64,000 nt of DNA from Alkalihalobacterium chitinilyticum (GTDB taxonomy: Bacteria > Bacillota > Bacilli > Bacillales > Bacillaceae_F): assembly GCF_029028005.1 (NCBI RefSeq), contig NZ_JAOTPO010000008.1, forward strand, positions 149,521 through 213,520. Direction: 5' to 3'. Made by a program: the position numbers and the translations under genes. This document shows positions 1-7,842 of the stretch, one piece after another. Each line of letters starts with the position of its first letter. Position 1 is the first letter of the stretch. The notes under the pieces are model-generated. The model did no database searches. It was given only the letters and a program-made list of their open reading frames with translations, and was not told the DNA's origin.

Positions 1-54
1 AAGGACAGCAGTTTATTATTGTAGAGATTAACAAGTAATGTCATGATAACAAGT

Positions 55-90
55 AAGTAAAGGCTCATTTTACCGAGCCTTTACTTTTAG
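55..90 (+). terminator. Rho-independent terminator of an upstream gene
   Basis: A 12-bp perfect stem (55-66 with 75-86, AAGTAAAGGCTC) with an 8-nt loop is followed by TTTT. It probably ends a gene lying left of the window and separates it from the two-component operon. Confidence 0.75.
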
Positions 91-150
91 CATCCAGTAG
101 AAAGTCATTCGAGAGGTCACCTTAGGTTGTTTTATAAAGGGGGGATGTTC

Positions 151-840
151 ATGAAAAAACTATTATTAGTTGAAGATGAAAAGGTATTAGCCAAGAACGT
201 TGCTTTCTTTTTGAAGAAAGAAGGCTATGAAATAGATGTGGTCTATGATGGAATTGAAGGGTGGGAGTTCTTTCAAAAAAATCATTACGATCTTCTCCTG
301 CTCGATTGGATGATGCCAAAAAAGGATGGGTTGGACTTATGTCGGGAGGTACGCCAAGTTTCGGATGTCCCTATTATTATGCTGACGGCGAAAAGCGAAG
401 TCATGGATAAAGTGATTGGATTAGAAGTGGGTGCCGATGACTATCTAGTCAAACCGTTTCACCAAAGGGAACTATTAGCTAGAATTCATGCGCTTTTTCG
501 TCGTAATGATAAGACGCATTCTCGCACCACATCTGATCGTTATGTCCGCTTTGAAAGGTTAGAATTAGATAAAGACGAGATGGTTGTTCGTTACAAAGAT
601 GAAAGTATTCCGTTAACGGTCAATGAATTTAAGCTGTTAGATGTGATGATGAAACATCCTGGAAAGGTATTTTATCGAGAAGCGTTGTTTGAAAGAGTAT
701 GGGGTGATTCGATAGGTTTTAACGATCGAACAGTTGATGTCAATGTAAGTCGTCTAAGGAAAAAGTTAAATGAAGTGACGGGCGAAAATTACCTTCATGC
801 CGTTCGCGGGATTGGATATCGTTTCGGGGGACATCAATGA
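151..840 (+). CDS. OmpR/PhoB-family response regulator
   Basis: This 229-residue protein has an N-terminal receiver domain (about 1-115) with acidic pocket EDE near residues 8-10, phospho-acceptor Asp52 (LLLLDWMMP) and the conserved Lys in LVKPF. A winged-helix DNA-binding domain follows (about 130-229). It acts in the cytoplasm as a transcription factor activated by the kinase encoded immediately downstream. The ATG at 151 is chosen because AAAGGGGGG lies 6 bases upstream; in-frame starts at 127 and 145 fall before or inside that site. The stop overlaps the kinase start (ATGA), indicating translational coupling. The signal sensed is unknown. Confidence 0.93.
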   Translation: MKKLLLVEDEKVLAKNVAFFLKKEGYEIDVVYDGIEGWEFFQKNHYDLLLLDWMMPKKDGLDLCREVRQVSDVPIIMLTAKSEVMDKVIGLEVGADDYLVKPFHQRELLARIHALFRRNDKTHSRTTSDRYVRFERLELDKDEMVVRYKDESIPLTVNEFKLLDVMMKHPGKVFYREALFERVWGDSIGFNDRTVDVNVSRLRKKLNEVTGENYLHAVRGIGYRFGGHQ

Positions 841-2219
841 AATTAAAATATCAAATGTGGCTCCTATTTTCGCTTCTTTTTATTGTAATGGGAGTTGCAC
901 TTTACTATTTCATTGTACAAGCCTATGAAGAACGAGTGATCGAGGGACATAAAACGATAACGATCAATCAAGGCGCAACGATTGTGGAAAGGCTTCAAGG
1001 CGTTTACCCTAAATTTCCCGAGAGAACGGCAGGTTATTTATCCACGTACAGTAATCGATTGGATGTTCGATTACTCTTAATTGATTTACAAGGACAAGTG
1101 CGGTATGACAGCTACGGACAATTGGAGGCAGGAACGAAGATTAGTATACCGGTACTAAAAGAAGAAAATTCATTACCGAGGACGACGTTTCAAATAACAT
1201 CTAATTACGGATATGTACAGCATACCTTGTTACCCTTGGAAGGAACTCAACCAGTGGGTACTTATTTATTAATGATTGAAGATGTCAATATATTATATGA
1301 GGACATTCAATCGTTTCAGCGTTGGACGCTTCTTGTAATCGGAACGGCTGTAATCATCTTTTTTATTTTGAGTTTTGGAATTGCTTCTTTGTTTTCACGA
1401 CCGATTTCTCAAATGATTTCCGAAATGAATAAAATTTCACATCATAACCGTTCTTTTACATTTAAATATAACCGTAAAGATGAAATTAACGATCTATCGG
1501 TAGCGATTGAAGGAATGGTTCAACAGCTAAATCAGTACGAAAAGCGTCAAAGACAATTTTTGAGCGCATCCTCTCATGAATTAAAAACACCGCTTGCCAC
1601 GATGCAGTTGATTAGTGAAAATTTAGCGTTGGTTCGGGAAAACCCTGAAGACCATGAAGAATTTGTTGCTGATCTTATGGTTCAAATCGATAAGATGAAA
1701 CAAATGGTGAATCAACTTCTTGATATGAACCGTGCCTGGGACCGATCCTTAAGGAAAGAGCCTTTGGAGGCTTCAGAAATAAAAAAACATCTACAAAAGA
1801 ACTTTCAGCATGCCTGTGAAAACAAAAGGATTAAATTAGATTTTACTCTTGAAGATGTAATGCTCCATGTTGACCATGCTAGTTTTTTTCAAGCAATCGA
1901 TAACATCATTAGTAATGCGGTTCGCTATTCTCCTTCTAACACAATGATTTCAGTTACAGTGACCAAATCCGAAAAAGATAATGTCGAACTGTCAATTGAT
2001 GATGAGGGAATTGGGATATCAGAAGAAGACCTTCCCTACGTATTTGACCCTTTTTATAGGACTAGGGATGCGAGTGAATGGAGTCAGGAAGGCAGCGGTC
2101 TAGGACTTGCTTTAGTAAAACAAATCATTGAACAGCATGGTGGGACGATTACCGTTCAATCAACGAAAGGGAAAGGAACTTGCTTTCTCATCACGTTATG
2201 TAACAAAAATGTTACGTAG
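837..2219 (+). CDS. Membrane sensor histidine kinase (HAMP type)
   Basis: The 460-residue kinase has a membrane helix at about 7-28, an extracytoplasmic sensor region of about 130 residues, a second helix at about 164-186, a HAMP linker, and a HisKA domain with phospho-acceptor His247 (SSHELKTP). The ATPase domain shows the N box near Asn360, DDEGIG at 389-394 and GSGLGLA at 419-425. All catalytic motifs are intact. It overlaps the regulator gene by 4 bases and is followed 65 bases later by a GerMN lipoprotein, suggesting a three-gene envelope-related operon. The ligand cannot be inferred. Confidence 0.93.
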   Translation: MKLKYQMWLLFSLLFIVMGVALYYFIVQAYEERVIEGHKTITINQGATIVERLQGVYPKFPERTAGYLSTYSNRLDVRLLLIDLQGQVRYDSYGQLEAGTKISIPVLKEENSLPRTTFQITSNYGYVQHTLLPLEGTQPVGTYLLMIEDVNILYEDIQSFQRWTLLVIGTAVIIFFILSFGIASLFSRPISQMISEMNKISHHNRSFTFKYNRKDEINDLSVAIEGMVQQLNQYEKRQRQFLSASSHELKTPLATMQLISENLALVRENPEDHEEFVADLMVQIDKMKQMVNQLLDMNRAWDRSLRKEPLEASEIKKHLQKNFQHACENKRIKLDFTLEDVMLHVDHASFFQAIDNIISNAVRYSPSNTMISVTVTKSEKDNVELSIDDEGIGISEEDLPYVFDPFYRTRDASEWSQEGSGLGLALVKQIIEQHGGTITVQSTKGKGTCFLITLCNKNVT

Positions 2220-2284
2220 AGACAATCATTAAGATACAAATCTATTTTATGATGAAAGTGGATAGAAAAAAAGGAGGAATGACG

Positions 2285-2887
2285 ATGAAATGGTATTTAA
2301 AATTATTAATGGGAGTTTTCCTGCCAGCCATTATTATTACAGGGTGTGGAACTAGTGTAGAGCAACCGGTCGATCCAGAACCAGGTGAGGAGATTAATGA
2401 AGAAAATCAAGGAAATACGGTAACAGAACATGAATTAGACCCGAAAGAACCAGAACAAGAAATAACGAAGTCAGTCGTTCTGTATTTTGCAGATAATGAC
2501 CTAATGAAAAATTATCGGGTAAAAGAAGAAGTAACAGCTCCAACAGAAGAAGAAATTATTTATGCGGCCTTTGAGGCATGGATGGAAGGACCTGATCATG
2601 ACCAGCTTGCCTCTCTAGTTCCTGCTGACGTTGTTGTCGAAACGATCAGCGAAGATAACGGTACAGCGTATATTAGTTTTTCACAAGAAATTCATAACGC
2701 GAATCTCGGATCTAGTGGGGAAGGGCTGTTGGTTGAACAAATCGGGCTACTATTAGAACAGTTTGGATTTGCTCAAGTACAGATTTTAGTAGAAGGAGAA
2801 GTAAAGGAAACATTACTCGGTCATGTTTCAATTGATCAACCTTATGCAACCGGTGATTCCCAAAAAATAGAATGGGTAAATGAGTAA
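2285..2887 (+). CDS. GerMN-domain lipoprotein
   Basis: The 200-residue product has a lipoprotein signal peptide with lipobox IITGC, an acidic Glu/Pro-rich linker (about 25-65), then a GerMN domain (about 70-195) of the type found in GerM and other Bacillus envelope proteins. It is expected to be anchored on the outer face of the membrane. The domain is known from sporulation and germination proteins, but a housekeeping envelope role is equally possible here. The ATG at 2285 is preferred over 2249 because AAGGAGGA lies 6 bases upstream. It follows the two-component pair in the same direction. Confidence 0.82.
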   Translation: MKWYLKLLMGVFLPAIIITGCGTSVEQPVDPEPGEEINEENQGNTVTEHELDPKEPEQEITKSVVLYFADNDLMKNYRVKEEVTAPTEEEIIYAAFEAWMEGPDHDQLASLVPADVVVETISEDNGTAYISFSQEIHNANLGSSGEGLLVEQIGLLLEQFGFAQVQILVEGEVKETLLGHVSIDQPYATGDSQKIEWVNE

Positions 2888-2951
2888 TAAAAATACCTGA
2901 AGAAGCTTTAGGACGGTTGAGTACAGTCTCTCTGCCTCTATAAACAGTTGA

Positions 2952-2986
2952 AACACACCAATTTGGACAATCATTGGTGTGTTTTT
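2952..2986 (+). terminator. Rho-independent terminator after GerMN gene
   Basis: Stem AACACACCAAT (2952-2962) pairs with ATTGGTGTGTT (2973-2983) and continues into TTTTT. It ends the two-component/GerMN operon. Confidence 0.85.
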
Positions 2987-3024
2987 TATGACCTATAATG
3001 GCTGAATTCTGTGATAGAAGGTTT

Positions 3025-3180
3025 CTATTTTCGCATGGCTCCTGCTTCACGAGCAGTCATTGCCCCTTGGCCTTGGCTTACATCTTTTTCGATTTCTTGT
3101 TTTACTTTTTGCGGATCCTTTCCAGCAAAATTTGGTTTCATCATAGGATCCAATTTTTCATTCGGATTTTGATATGGCAT
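3025..3180 (-). CDS. Small hydrophilic protein, possibly spore-related
   Basis: A 51-residue ORF has an excellent ribosome binding site (AAGGAGGGA 6-7 bases before the ATG at 3180). The product is hydrophilic, starts MPYQNPNEKL and ends TAREAGAMRK. The segment EIEKDV...TAREAGA faintly recalls the EIA...TSRxNGS stretch of alpha/beta small acid-soluble spore proteins. That resemblance is weak and I do not assign it to the family. It lies 12 bases after the 78-residue gene at 3193-3429 on the same strand, so the two probably form an operon. Confidence 0.65.
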   Translation of the reverse strand: MPYQNPNEKLDPMMKPNFAGKDPQKVKQEIEKDVSQGQGAMTAREAGAMRK

Positions 3181-3192
3181 ACAAGTCCCTCC

Positions 3193-3429
3193 TTATTCCA
3201 GTTCACCCTTGGGTTTCGTAAAGATTTTTCCATTATTTAACTCGACCCATTCTATTTTTTCAGCGGCTTCTTCATCGTTTCCGTATTTTTCCGTGAAAGC
3301 TTCCTTCGTTTCAAAAACTTCCATTACACCATCATCTAGAAATGTGAGCATTCGATATGTATTTAACCCGAAAAAATCAGAAACGGCTATTAATTCACCG
3401 ATATCGATTTTGTTAGAAAAATTATTCAT
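3193..3429 (-). CDS. Small acidic protein of unknown function
   Basis: The 78-residue protein begins MNNFSNKIDIGEL and is rich in Glu, Phe and Lys with no membrane segment. AAAGGAGAGG precedes the ATG by about 6 bases, supporting a real gene. It is followed at 12 bases by another small gene. The family is not recognised. The ORF on the opposite strand (3209-3511) has no ribosome binding site and is a shadow. Confidence 0.65.
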   Translation of the reverse strand: MNNFSNKIDIGELIAVSDFFGLNTYRMLTFLDDGVMEVFETKEAFTEKYGNDEEAAEKIEWVELNNGKIFTKPKGELE

Positions 3430-3675
3430 GAGTTCCTCTCCTTTGGTTAGAAGGGATGTGTTCTTGAACTTAGGTTATACAAAATGCTTTTTTACATTCG
3501 ATACATCTTGAAGACAACAACAAAACCCTCACTTTCCTATTCGGATTAAATGTTGGGGGATGCCCTACTATGTTACTAAGTTAAGGAAGTGGGGATACAA
3601 CCTGCTTCTATTTGCTTAATATAAGCTCCCAATGATTAAGCGTTACATATTGTATGTTAAAAAGGAGGGAATTGA

Positions 3676-3891
3676 ATGAATTGGCAACATAAAATAGGCT
3701 ATTTGTTAGGGCAGCCAGTAGGAATTTCGTTTATTGATGGTACAGGAACTTCAGGAGTCCTCTTTGATGCATATGGTGGCAGCTTGTACGTTATGGAGTA
3801 TTTATATCATTCACAATTTGCGATGAAGCATTATAACTACAACACTATTCAAGATATCCATCCTTTTCCAAGTTGTTATAATCAGCGCTAA
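3676..3891 (+). CDS. Small conserved-looking protein, unknown function
   Basis: The 71-residue protein starts MNWQHKIGYLLGQPVGIS and follows AAGGAGGG by 7 bases. The alternating Gly, Val and aromatic pattern (VGISFIDGTGTSGVLFDAYGG) suggests a small beta-barrel resembling short Bacillus Lsm-like proteins such as YuzF, but that is inference. No signal peptide or membrane helix is visible. A short inverted repeat (GTTCTGG at 3915-3921 with CCAGAAC at 3929-3935) lies just downstream without a U-run. Confidence 0.6.
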   Translation: MNWQHKIGYLLGQPVGISFIDGTGTSGVLFDAYGGSLYVMEYLYHSQFAMKHYNYNTIQDIHPFPSCYNQR

Positions 3892-3961
3892 AACCCTCAC
3901 GTAGTACATTTTTCGTTCTGGATCAATCCCAGAACCCTCGCCTTTCTTCTTATTCTTCCAC

Positions 3962-3994
3962 GATACAAAAATTTATTACAAAAATTTTTGTATC
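3962..3994. promoter_or_regulatory. Perfect 13-bp AT-rich inverted repeat before the DUF1659 gene
   Basis: GATACAAAAATTT (3962-3974) is repeated in inverse at 3982-3994 around a 7-base centre. It sits 57 bases upstream of the DUF1659 start. It may be an operator or a weak bidirectional terminator; no long U-run follows on either strand. Confidence 0.4.
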
Positions 3995-4051
3995 CACTTC
4001 ACCGTTTTCATTCGAATCTCCATATATATATAGTGAAAGGAGGTGACAAGG

Positions 4052-4258
4052 ATGCTTTCAAATTCACGATTAGTTATTGTGTTTGAGTCGGGTTACAACC
4101 AAATTGGTGAACCGATCTTAAAAACGAAGAGCTTCAATAACATCAAGACCGGTGCGACGAACGAACAGTTAAAAGCTGTTGCCGATGCGTTAATTCCGCT
4201 TCAAGGCTGGATGCCTTACAAAGTGGACCGTGCCAACACATACTCGCTTGATCTTTAA
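4052..4258 (+). CDS. DUF1659 domain protein
   Basis: The 68-residue protein matches the DUF1659 pattern of Bacillaceae (start MLSNSRLVIVFESG, then T-K-SFNNIKTGATNEQL and a C-terminal Y-V-R motif). Function is unknown. The ATG at 4052 is chosen because GGAGGTGAC lies 7 bases upstream; the GTG at 4043 is inside that site. It is 39 bases from the DUF2922 gene, its usual partner, and a YvrJ gene lies further downstream. Confidence 0.85.
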   Translation: MLSNSRLVIVFESGYNQIGEPILKTKSFNNIKTGATNEQLKAVADALIPLQGWMPYKVDRANTYSLDL

Positions 4259-4297
4259 TTGGATGTACTAACTAGTGAATAGAGAGGAGGGAAAGAG

Positions 4298-4513
4298 ATG
4301 ACGAAAAAACTGGAATTAGTCTTTGAAAACGAATTTGCAAAAAACGTTACGATTTCATTGGACAACCCTGTTTATCCAGTGGACCCCGCTGCGATTAGTG
4401 AAGCGATGGATGAGATTATCGCACAAAATGCGTTTACATCATCTGGCGGTAATCTGGTATCGAAAAAAAGTGCGCGTGTCGTCGATCGCACAGTTGAAAC
4501 GATTGAGTTTTAA
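4298..4513 (+). CDS. DUF2922 domain protein
   Basis: The 71-residue protein begins MTKKLELVFENEFAKN and has the typical DUF2922 layout: an N-terminal beta strand, a central helix starting DPAAISEAMDEI and a C-terminal strand ending RTVETIEF. Function is unknown. The family is commonly found next to DUF1659 and YvrJ genes in Bacillaceae. AGGAGGG is 9 bases upstream. A terminator follows at 4532-4557. Confidence 0.87.
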   Translation: MTKKLELVFENEFAKNVTISLDNPVYPVDPAAISEAMDEIIAQNAFTSSGGNLVSKKSARVVDRTVETIEF

Positions 4514-4531
4514 TTGATGATGGATCCGGAG

Positions 4532-4557
4532 GGAGGAGGCTTTGCCTCTTCCTTTTT
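4532..4557 (+). terminator. Terminator of the DUF1659-DUF2922 operon
   Basis: GGAGGAGGC (4532-4540) pairs with GCCTCTTCC (4544-4552, one G-U) around a TTT loop and is followed by TTTTT. Confidence 0.85.
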
Positions 4558-4570
4558 ATAATTTGAAGGT

Positions 4571-4720
4571 GTTTAGCTCCAGACGCCAACGGTTTGAGGT
4601 CGCATCGGTCTAGCAAGCATCCCTAAAGAGCAAGACACTTATAGTTGGTCCAGCGCTTGTAGCCGATAAACAGTACTCCGCTTTTAGATCGTTTAGCTTC
4701 AGCGCCAAGCGACAAGTGAG
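4571..4720. repeat. Degenerate Bacillaceae TAGCTCCAGCGCC-type intergenic repeat
   Basis: GTTTAGCTCCAGACGCCAAC at 4571-4590 and GTTTAGCTTCAGCGCCAAGC at 4691-4710 are two related blocks flanking about 100 bases that contain CTCCGCTTTTAGATCG. Similar TAGCTCCAGCGCC sequences recur in many Bacillaceae intergenic regions. It lies between the DUF2922 terminator and YvrJ, filling the 343-base gap. The 63-residue minus ORF across it (4623-4814) has no ribosome binding site and is not called. Confidence 0.5.
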
Positions 4721-4857
4721 TCTCAGCTAATTCCTTTTGAAAAGTAAAAATCAGCTCACTAGCTTTCATCGTTTTTCTAATCTTATATTGCGGCAGGCTC
4801 AAACCGTAATTCATTATGAACGCTTGCGTTTACTTAAAAAGAAAGGAGGTTCTAACG

Positions 4858-5037
4858 ATGGAAATGTGGCTTCCGCTTTTGAGTGAGTTCGGTTTCCCTG
4901 TTATGGTGACCCTCTACTTGCTGCATCGCGTCGAAAAAAAGCTAGACGTGGTCAACCAGTCGATCCAACGACTACCAGAAAGCTTAGCACCTATCCAGTA
5001 TTACCGAAGCGCGGATCAAAAGAAGAGTAGTGTGTAA
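4858..5037 (+). CDS. YvrJ family small membrane protein
   Basis: The 59-residue protein matches the YvrJ family: MEMWLPLLSEFGFPVMVTLY forms one hydrophobic segment, then LLHRVEKKLDVVNQSIQRLP forms an amphipathic helix. Function is unknown. The ATG at 4858 follows GAAAGGAGGT by 7 bases; the in-frame ATG at 4816 lacks a site. It belongs with the DUF1659/DUF2922 pair, although a repeat now separates them. Confidence 0.85.
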   Translation: MEMWLPLLSEFGFPVMVTLYLLHRVEKKLDVVNQSIQRLPESLAPIQYYRSADQKKSSV

Positions 5038-5084
5038 AAAAGTAATAGCTTCAGTTTTGGAAGAAAGTCCAGCAATAGCAATAG

Positions 5085-5123
5085 AAAAAGCGTACAAATT
5101 TGTTATGAATTTGTACGCTTTTT
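5085..5123. terminator. Bidirectional terminator after YvrJ gene
   Basis: A perfect 16-bp stem (5085-5100 with 5108-5123) around TGTTATG begins with AAAAA and ends with TTTTT, so it can act on both strands. Confidence 0.88.
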
Positions 5124-5307
5124 ATTATTACATCAATGTTTTATGAGAATTTATGGAATTTAATGTTAAAATAAACATAAGAAATCGGTATTCAACTAAC
5201 GAAGCAGGTTGCTTTAACAAAAAAATTAAAAAATTTACTTTTTATTGAAATAATGAATTTATAATTGAAGTCCATAATTTGGGAATAGTCGGAAGTGAGG
5301 GTTAAAT

Positions 5308-5430
5308 ATGCTTTGGTTAATTTTACTTATACCTCTTTATTATGTCGTTAGAAAGGTACATAAATTAGAGGATGAATTGAGAGAGGTAAGGCAAGAACTG
5401 GATAAATACAGAAAGAATACATCGAATTAA
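5308..5430 (+). CDS. Tiny membrane protein with coiled-coil tail
   Basis: The 40-residue ORF starts MLWLILLIPLYYVVRKV, a single hydrophobic helix, followed by the charged heptad-like tail LEDELREVRQELDKYRK. A site resembling GTGAGGG is 5-8 bases upstream. Size and layout match tiny phage-shock-like or holin-like membrane proteins, but no family is recognised. It is too short for routine ORF calling. Confidence 0.5.
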   Translation: MLWLILLIPLYYVVRKVHKLEDELREVRQELDKYRKNTSN

Positions 5431-5609
5431 GATATTACATTAAAAGTGTGCCTTCTTGAAGTAACAGATAGTAGTTTAGGGGCTGTTTATTTTACAGTTC
5501 ATACGATTGTTGAAGTAACGAGCAGGATAGTTGAAGAAAGAATTGGAACTTATTTGTTTTTCTAATGGTAAGATTAGGTTGATTAACTGTTAATAGGGGG
5601 AGTTTTCAT

Positions 5610-6026
5610 ATGGATAAATATAAATTAATTTTATTTGATTTAGACGGAACACTTTCAGACCCAAAGGTAGGAATAACTAAATCCGTTCAATATGCGTTAC
5701 ATAAAATGGACATTGTTGAGCCTGATATTGATAAACTAGAATGTTTTATTGGACCGCCATTACAAGTGTCATTAGCTGAATATTATAATTTTGATGAGAC
5801 AAATACACAAAAAGCAATAGATTTTTATAGGGAGAGGTTTAAGGAAAAAGGAATGTTTGAAAATAAGTTATATTCAAATATTCCCTTGTTATTAAAATCG
5901 TTAAAAGAACAAGGAGTTACTTATGGGTATGGTTCATTTGAAGAATTAAGTCATTCTAACCCTACTTATATTGTCAATAATGTTGACCAATTAAAAGATA
6001 TTCTGATGGGGAGCGAAGTGAAATAA
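5610..6026 (+). pseudogene. HAD phosphatase with the catalytic core deleted in frame
   Basis: The N-terminal 107 residues are a normal Pgp/YhaX-type HAD phosphatase: FDLDGTLSDPKVGI, the cap region, and LLLKSLKEQGVT. The sequence then jumps straight to the family's C-terminal YGYGSFEELSHSNPTYIVNN. The missing middle (about 75 residues) would carry motif II (S/T), the motif III lysine and the motif IV GDRxxD acidic pair. Both joints carry GVT in typical family members, so deletion between short repeats is plausible. The 138-residue product has a good start (GGGGGAG, 8 bases) but should lack catalysis. A related shorter relic lies at 27913-28067. Confidence 0.8.
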
Positions 6027-6131
6027 ATAGTATTTACTTCCTCAACTAACGGATGGTTTAGTTGAGGAGCTGTTAAAATGCCAGGTTCTATTGCTTTTGA
6101 TAAAAACGAGAGAGTGTAACAGGAGATATGA

Positions 6132-6338
6132 ATGAGAAATAACTTAGCTATTTTTTGTTTATTATGTATTGTTTTTACAATGGTGGGTTGTGAGGGGTCA
6201 GTCGTTGTGAATAACAAAAATATTAATAATTTGAGTGAAGAATTGAGTATAGAAAATATTGAAATGTTAAGGTTTTACCAAGATAAAAAGGATACGGATT
6301 TTACCGAAGAGAACGGAAGCTCAATGAAAACGCGATAG
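6132..6338 (+). CDS. Short putative lipoprotein
   Basis: The 68-residue protein has a signal peptide (MRNNLAIFCLLCIVFTMVGC) with lipobox TMVGC, leaving a mature part of about 50 charged residues. CAGGAGA is upstream of the ATG. It may be a natural short lipoprotein or the remaining N terminus of a longer one, since neighbouring genes at 5.6 and 6.5 kb are internally deleted. No domain is recognised. Confidence 0.55.
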   Translation: MRNNLAIFCLLCIVFTMVGCEGSVVVNNKNINNLSEELSIENIEMLRFYQDKKDTDFTEENGSSMKTR

Positions 6339-6360
6339 CACACCAGGGCTGTCGCTTCTT
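6332..6360 (+). terminator. Hairpin at the end of the short lipoprotein gene
   Basis: GCGATAGC (6332-6339) pairs with GCTGTCGC (6348-6355) with one G-U. The tail is TTCTTC, so termination strength is doubtful. The stem sequence recurs in terminators at 6783 and 8680. Confidence 0.45.
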
Positions 6361-6491
6361 CAATTTTGAAGCAGAATACTAGAATAAGATTTTCTAAAAG
6401 CGAGGTATAGATACTAATTTTTGAACTTAATGAATGTGCGTTGTTACTCTAATAAAAGCAAAAATAAAAATCTCGAATTAGGGGTGTATTT

Positions 6492-6675
6492 ATGAGGTTT
6501 GATGAGTTTACAATTGGACAGGTATCCAGGTGATGAAATGTATACTGTTGCTCAGGTTTTTGATAAGACAACAAAAAAAGCAGAGTTCGGAGTCATTACT
6601 TTATTATTTTCTACTTATAATCATAAAGAAGAAAAAGTTTTTGAAGGTGATTTATCGGTATTGATTAAGCGATGA
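6492..6675 (+). pseudogene. MaoC-like dehydratase relic with internal deletion and frameshift
   Basis: The ATG at 6492 encodes MRFDEFTIGQ, the typical start of MaoC-type hot-dog dehydratases, then runs into a stop. After a frameshift the sequence continues as PGDEMYTVAQVFDKTTKK and then GVITLLFSTYNHKEEKVFEG with terminal LSVLIKR, the typical MaoC C-terminal strands. About 80 residues with the catalytic Asp/His region are absent. GGGGTG upstream is a relic ribosome binding site. Family assignment rests on pattern memory and should be confirmed by profile search. Confidence 0.6.
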
Positions 6676-6782
6676 GAAGCTATTAATAGTTCGCGGAATT
6701 ATCTACAAATAACTCCTATCACGAATTATTTGATAGAGTTATTTTAGTTTTGATATTAGATTGTTTCTTATTAATAACCGGT

Positions 6783-6813
6783 GCGATAGCTAATAAAGGC
6801 TATCGTTGTTTTT
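6783..6813 (+). terminator. Terminator-like hairpin
   Basis: GCGATAGC (6783-6790) pairs with GCTATCGT (6799-6806) followed by TTGTTTTT. Another imperfect hairpin (AATAACTC...GAGTTATT, about 6712-6745) lies upstream. Together they separate the MaoC relic from the next lipoprotein gene. Confidence 0.6.
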
Positions 6814-6928
6814 CAAACGACCAGTTTTCTTCAAAAAAGTGAATGGATTTCTTTTCCCGAAAAAAGAGATTGATATTAAAGTTGAAATAATATTTACAAG
6901 AAATAAACATATTTGATGGGGGATCGAG

Positions 6929-7375
6929 ATGAAACATCTAACTATGGTTTCAATATTTATAATGATTATGATACTGACTGCCTGTTCAAACGAAGAAGTG
7001 AATAACTATGAATACACGTTTATAGGAGAAGGGGAGTCTTGGGAAGCTGAATATCTTTATGAGGGAACAGAAGTGTGGGGCGAGGAAGAAGGCGTAATCA
7101 CATATTCTAATGAAGATAGCTATGTATTCACAATAACTTTCAAGGGTTCAAAAGAAGAATTTCAATCTATTGAAAAACTAGCATTTTCTTATGATGCAAG
7201 AGCAGGAAACGGTAGTAAAGTTATGGAGTTTAAAGAACCGCCTAATGATATTATGTTCACAATGAGTGGTGGCAGCACGGGGGCAAAAGTACAAGAGGAT
7301 GAGATTATAAAAGTTATTGTAAACTGGGATGATTTTGAAGAGTCATTTGAATTGATCAATCAAGAGAAATATTAA
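6929..7375 (+). CDS. Putative lipoprotein
   Basis: The 148-residue protein has a lipoprotein signal peptide with lipobox LTAC (MKHLTMVSIFIMIMILTAC) and an acidic beta-rich mature domain beginning EEVNNYEYTFIGEGESWEAE. GGGGGATCG precedes the ATG. Similar small Bacillus lipoproteins carry an immunoglobulin-like or YceG-like beta domain, but no family is assigned. It is monocistronic or pairs with the tiny gene at 7452. Confidence 0.72.
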   Translation: MKHLTMVSIFIMIMILTACSNEEVNNYEYTFIGEGESWEAEYLYEGTEVWGEEEGVITYSNEDSYVFTITFKGSKEEFQSIEKLAFSYDARAGNGSKVMEFKEPPNDIMFTMSGGSTGAKVQEDEIIKVIVNWDDFEESFELINQEKY

Positions 7376-7451
7376 TACAGCTTCTATTTCAACTACTGTT
7401 GTTGAAGTGGTTAAGTAGATTAGTGAAAGTTTCTAAAAAGGAGGAGTTGAT

Positions 7452-7583
7452 TTGGGAGTTTTAGAGATCTTAGGTTTTTCAATTGCAGCAGGTTCGTTAT
7501 CTATAGCGGTAATATCAATGGGGAAAGTTGAGAAACTAGAAAAGAGATTAAAAGAATTAGAAGATAAAATAAATGAAAAATAA
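7452..7583 (+). CDS. Tiny membrane/coiled-coil protein
   Basis: The 43-residue ORF has a TTG start 7 bases after AAAAGGAGGAG. It encodes one hydrophobic helix (LGFSIAAGSLSIAVISM) followed by a Lys/Glu coiled coil (KVEKLEKRLKELEDKINEK). The layout resembles the 40-residue protein at 5308-5430. Function is unknown. Confidence 0.55.
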   Translation: MGVLEILGFSIAAGSLSIAVISMGKVEKLEKRLKELEDKINEK

Positions 7584-7607
7584 ATATTAGTATTAACTAA
7601 AGGACGG

Positions 7608-7632
7608 CGCTCTTACCAAGGGGCGTTTTTTC
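7608..7632 (+). terminator. Short terminator
   Basis: A 5-bp GC-rich stem (CGCTC 7608-7612 with GGGCG 7621-7625, one G-U) is followed by TTTTTTC. It ends the 6.9-7.6 kb unit. Confidence 0.55.
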
Positions 7633-7842
7633 TACGTCAGTAAAAAGAAATTAAGGTTAGTAATAAAATATCTACTAAATATTTAGGTGTAGGCATTTTT
7701 GTCGATAATTAATGTGGTCTCTCTATTTATTAGACATAATGACGAACAATTTAGTAGTGACATGTTATACTTAAATAGTCCGAATAATGAATAAATACAA
7801 ATGAAGTTCGGAAAATACCAAATGATTGAGGAGGAAGACAAG

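Noticed and set aside
2712..3050. 112-codon minus-strand ORF over the GerMN gene and its terminator
   Set aside because: It is antisense to a well-supported lipoprotein gene and crosses its terminator.
2998..3240. 80-codon plus-strand ORF
   Set aside because: It is antisense to two small genes with strong ribosome binding sites and has none itself.
4623..4814. 63-codon minus-strand ORF
   Set aside because: It lies in a degenerate Bacillaceae repeat and lacks a ribosome binding site.
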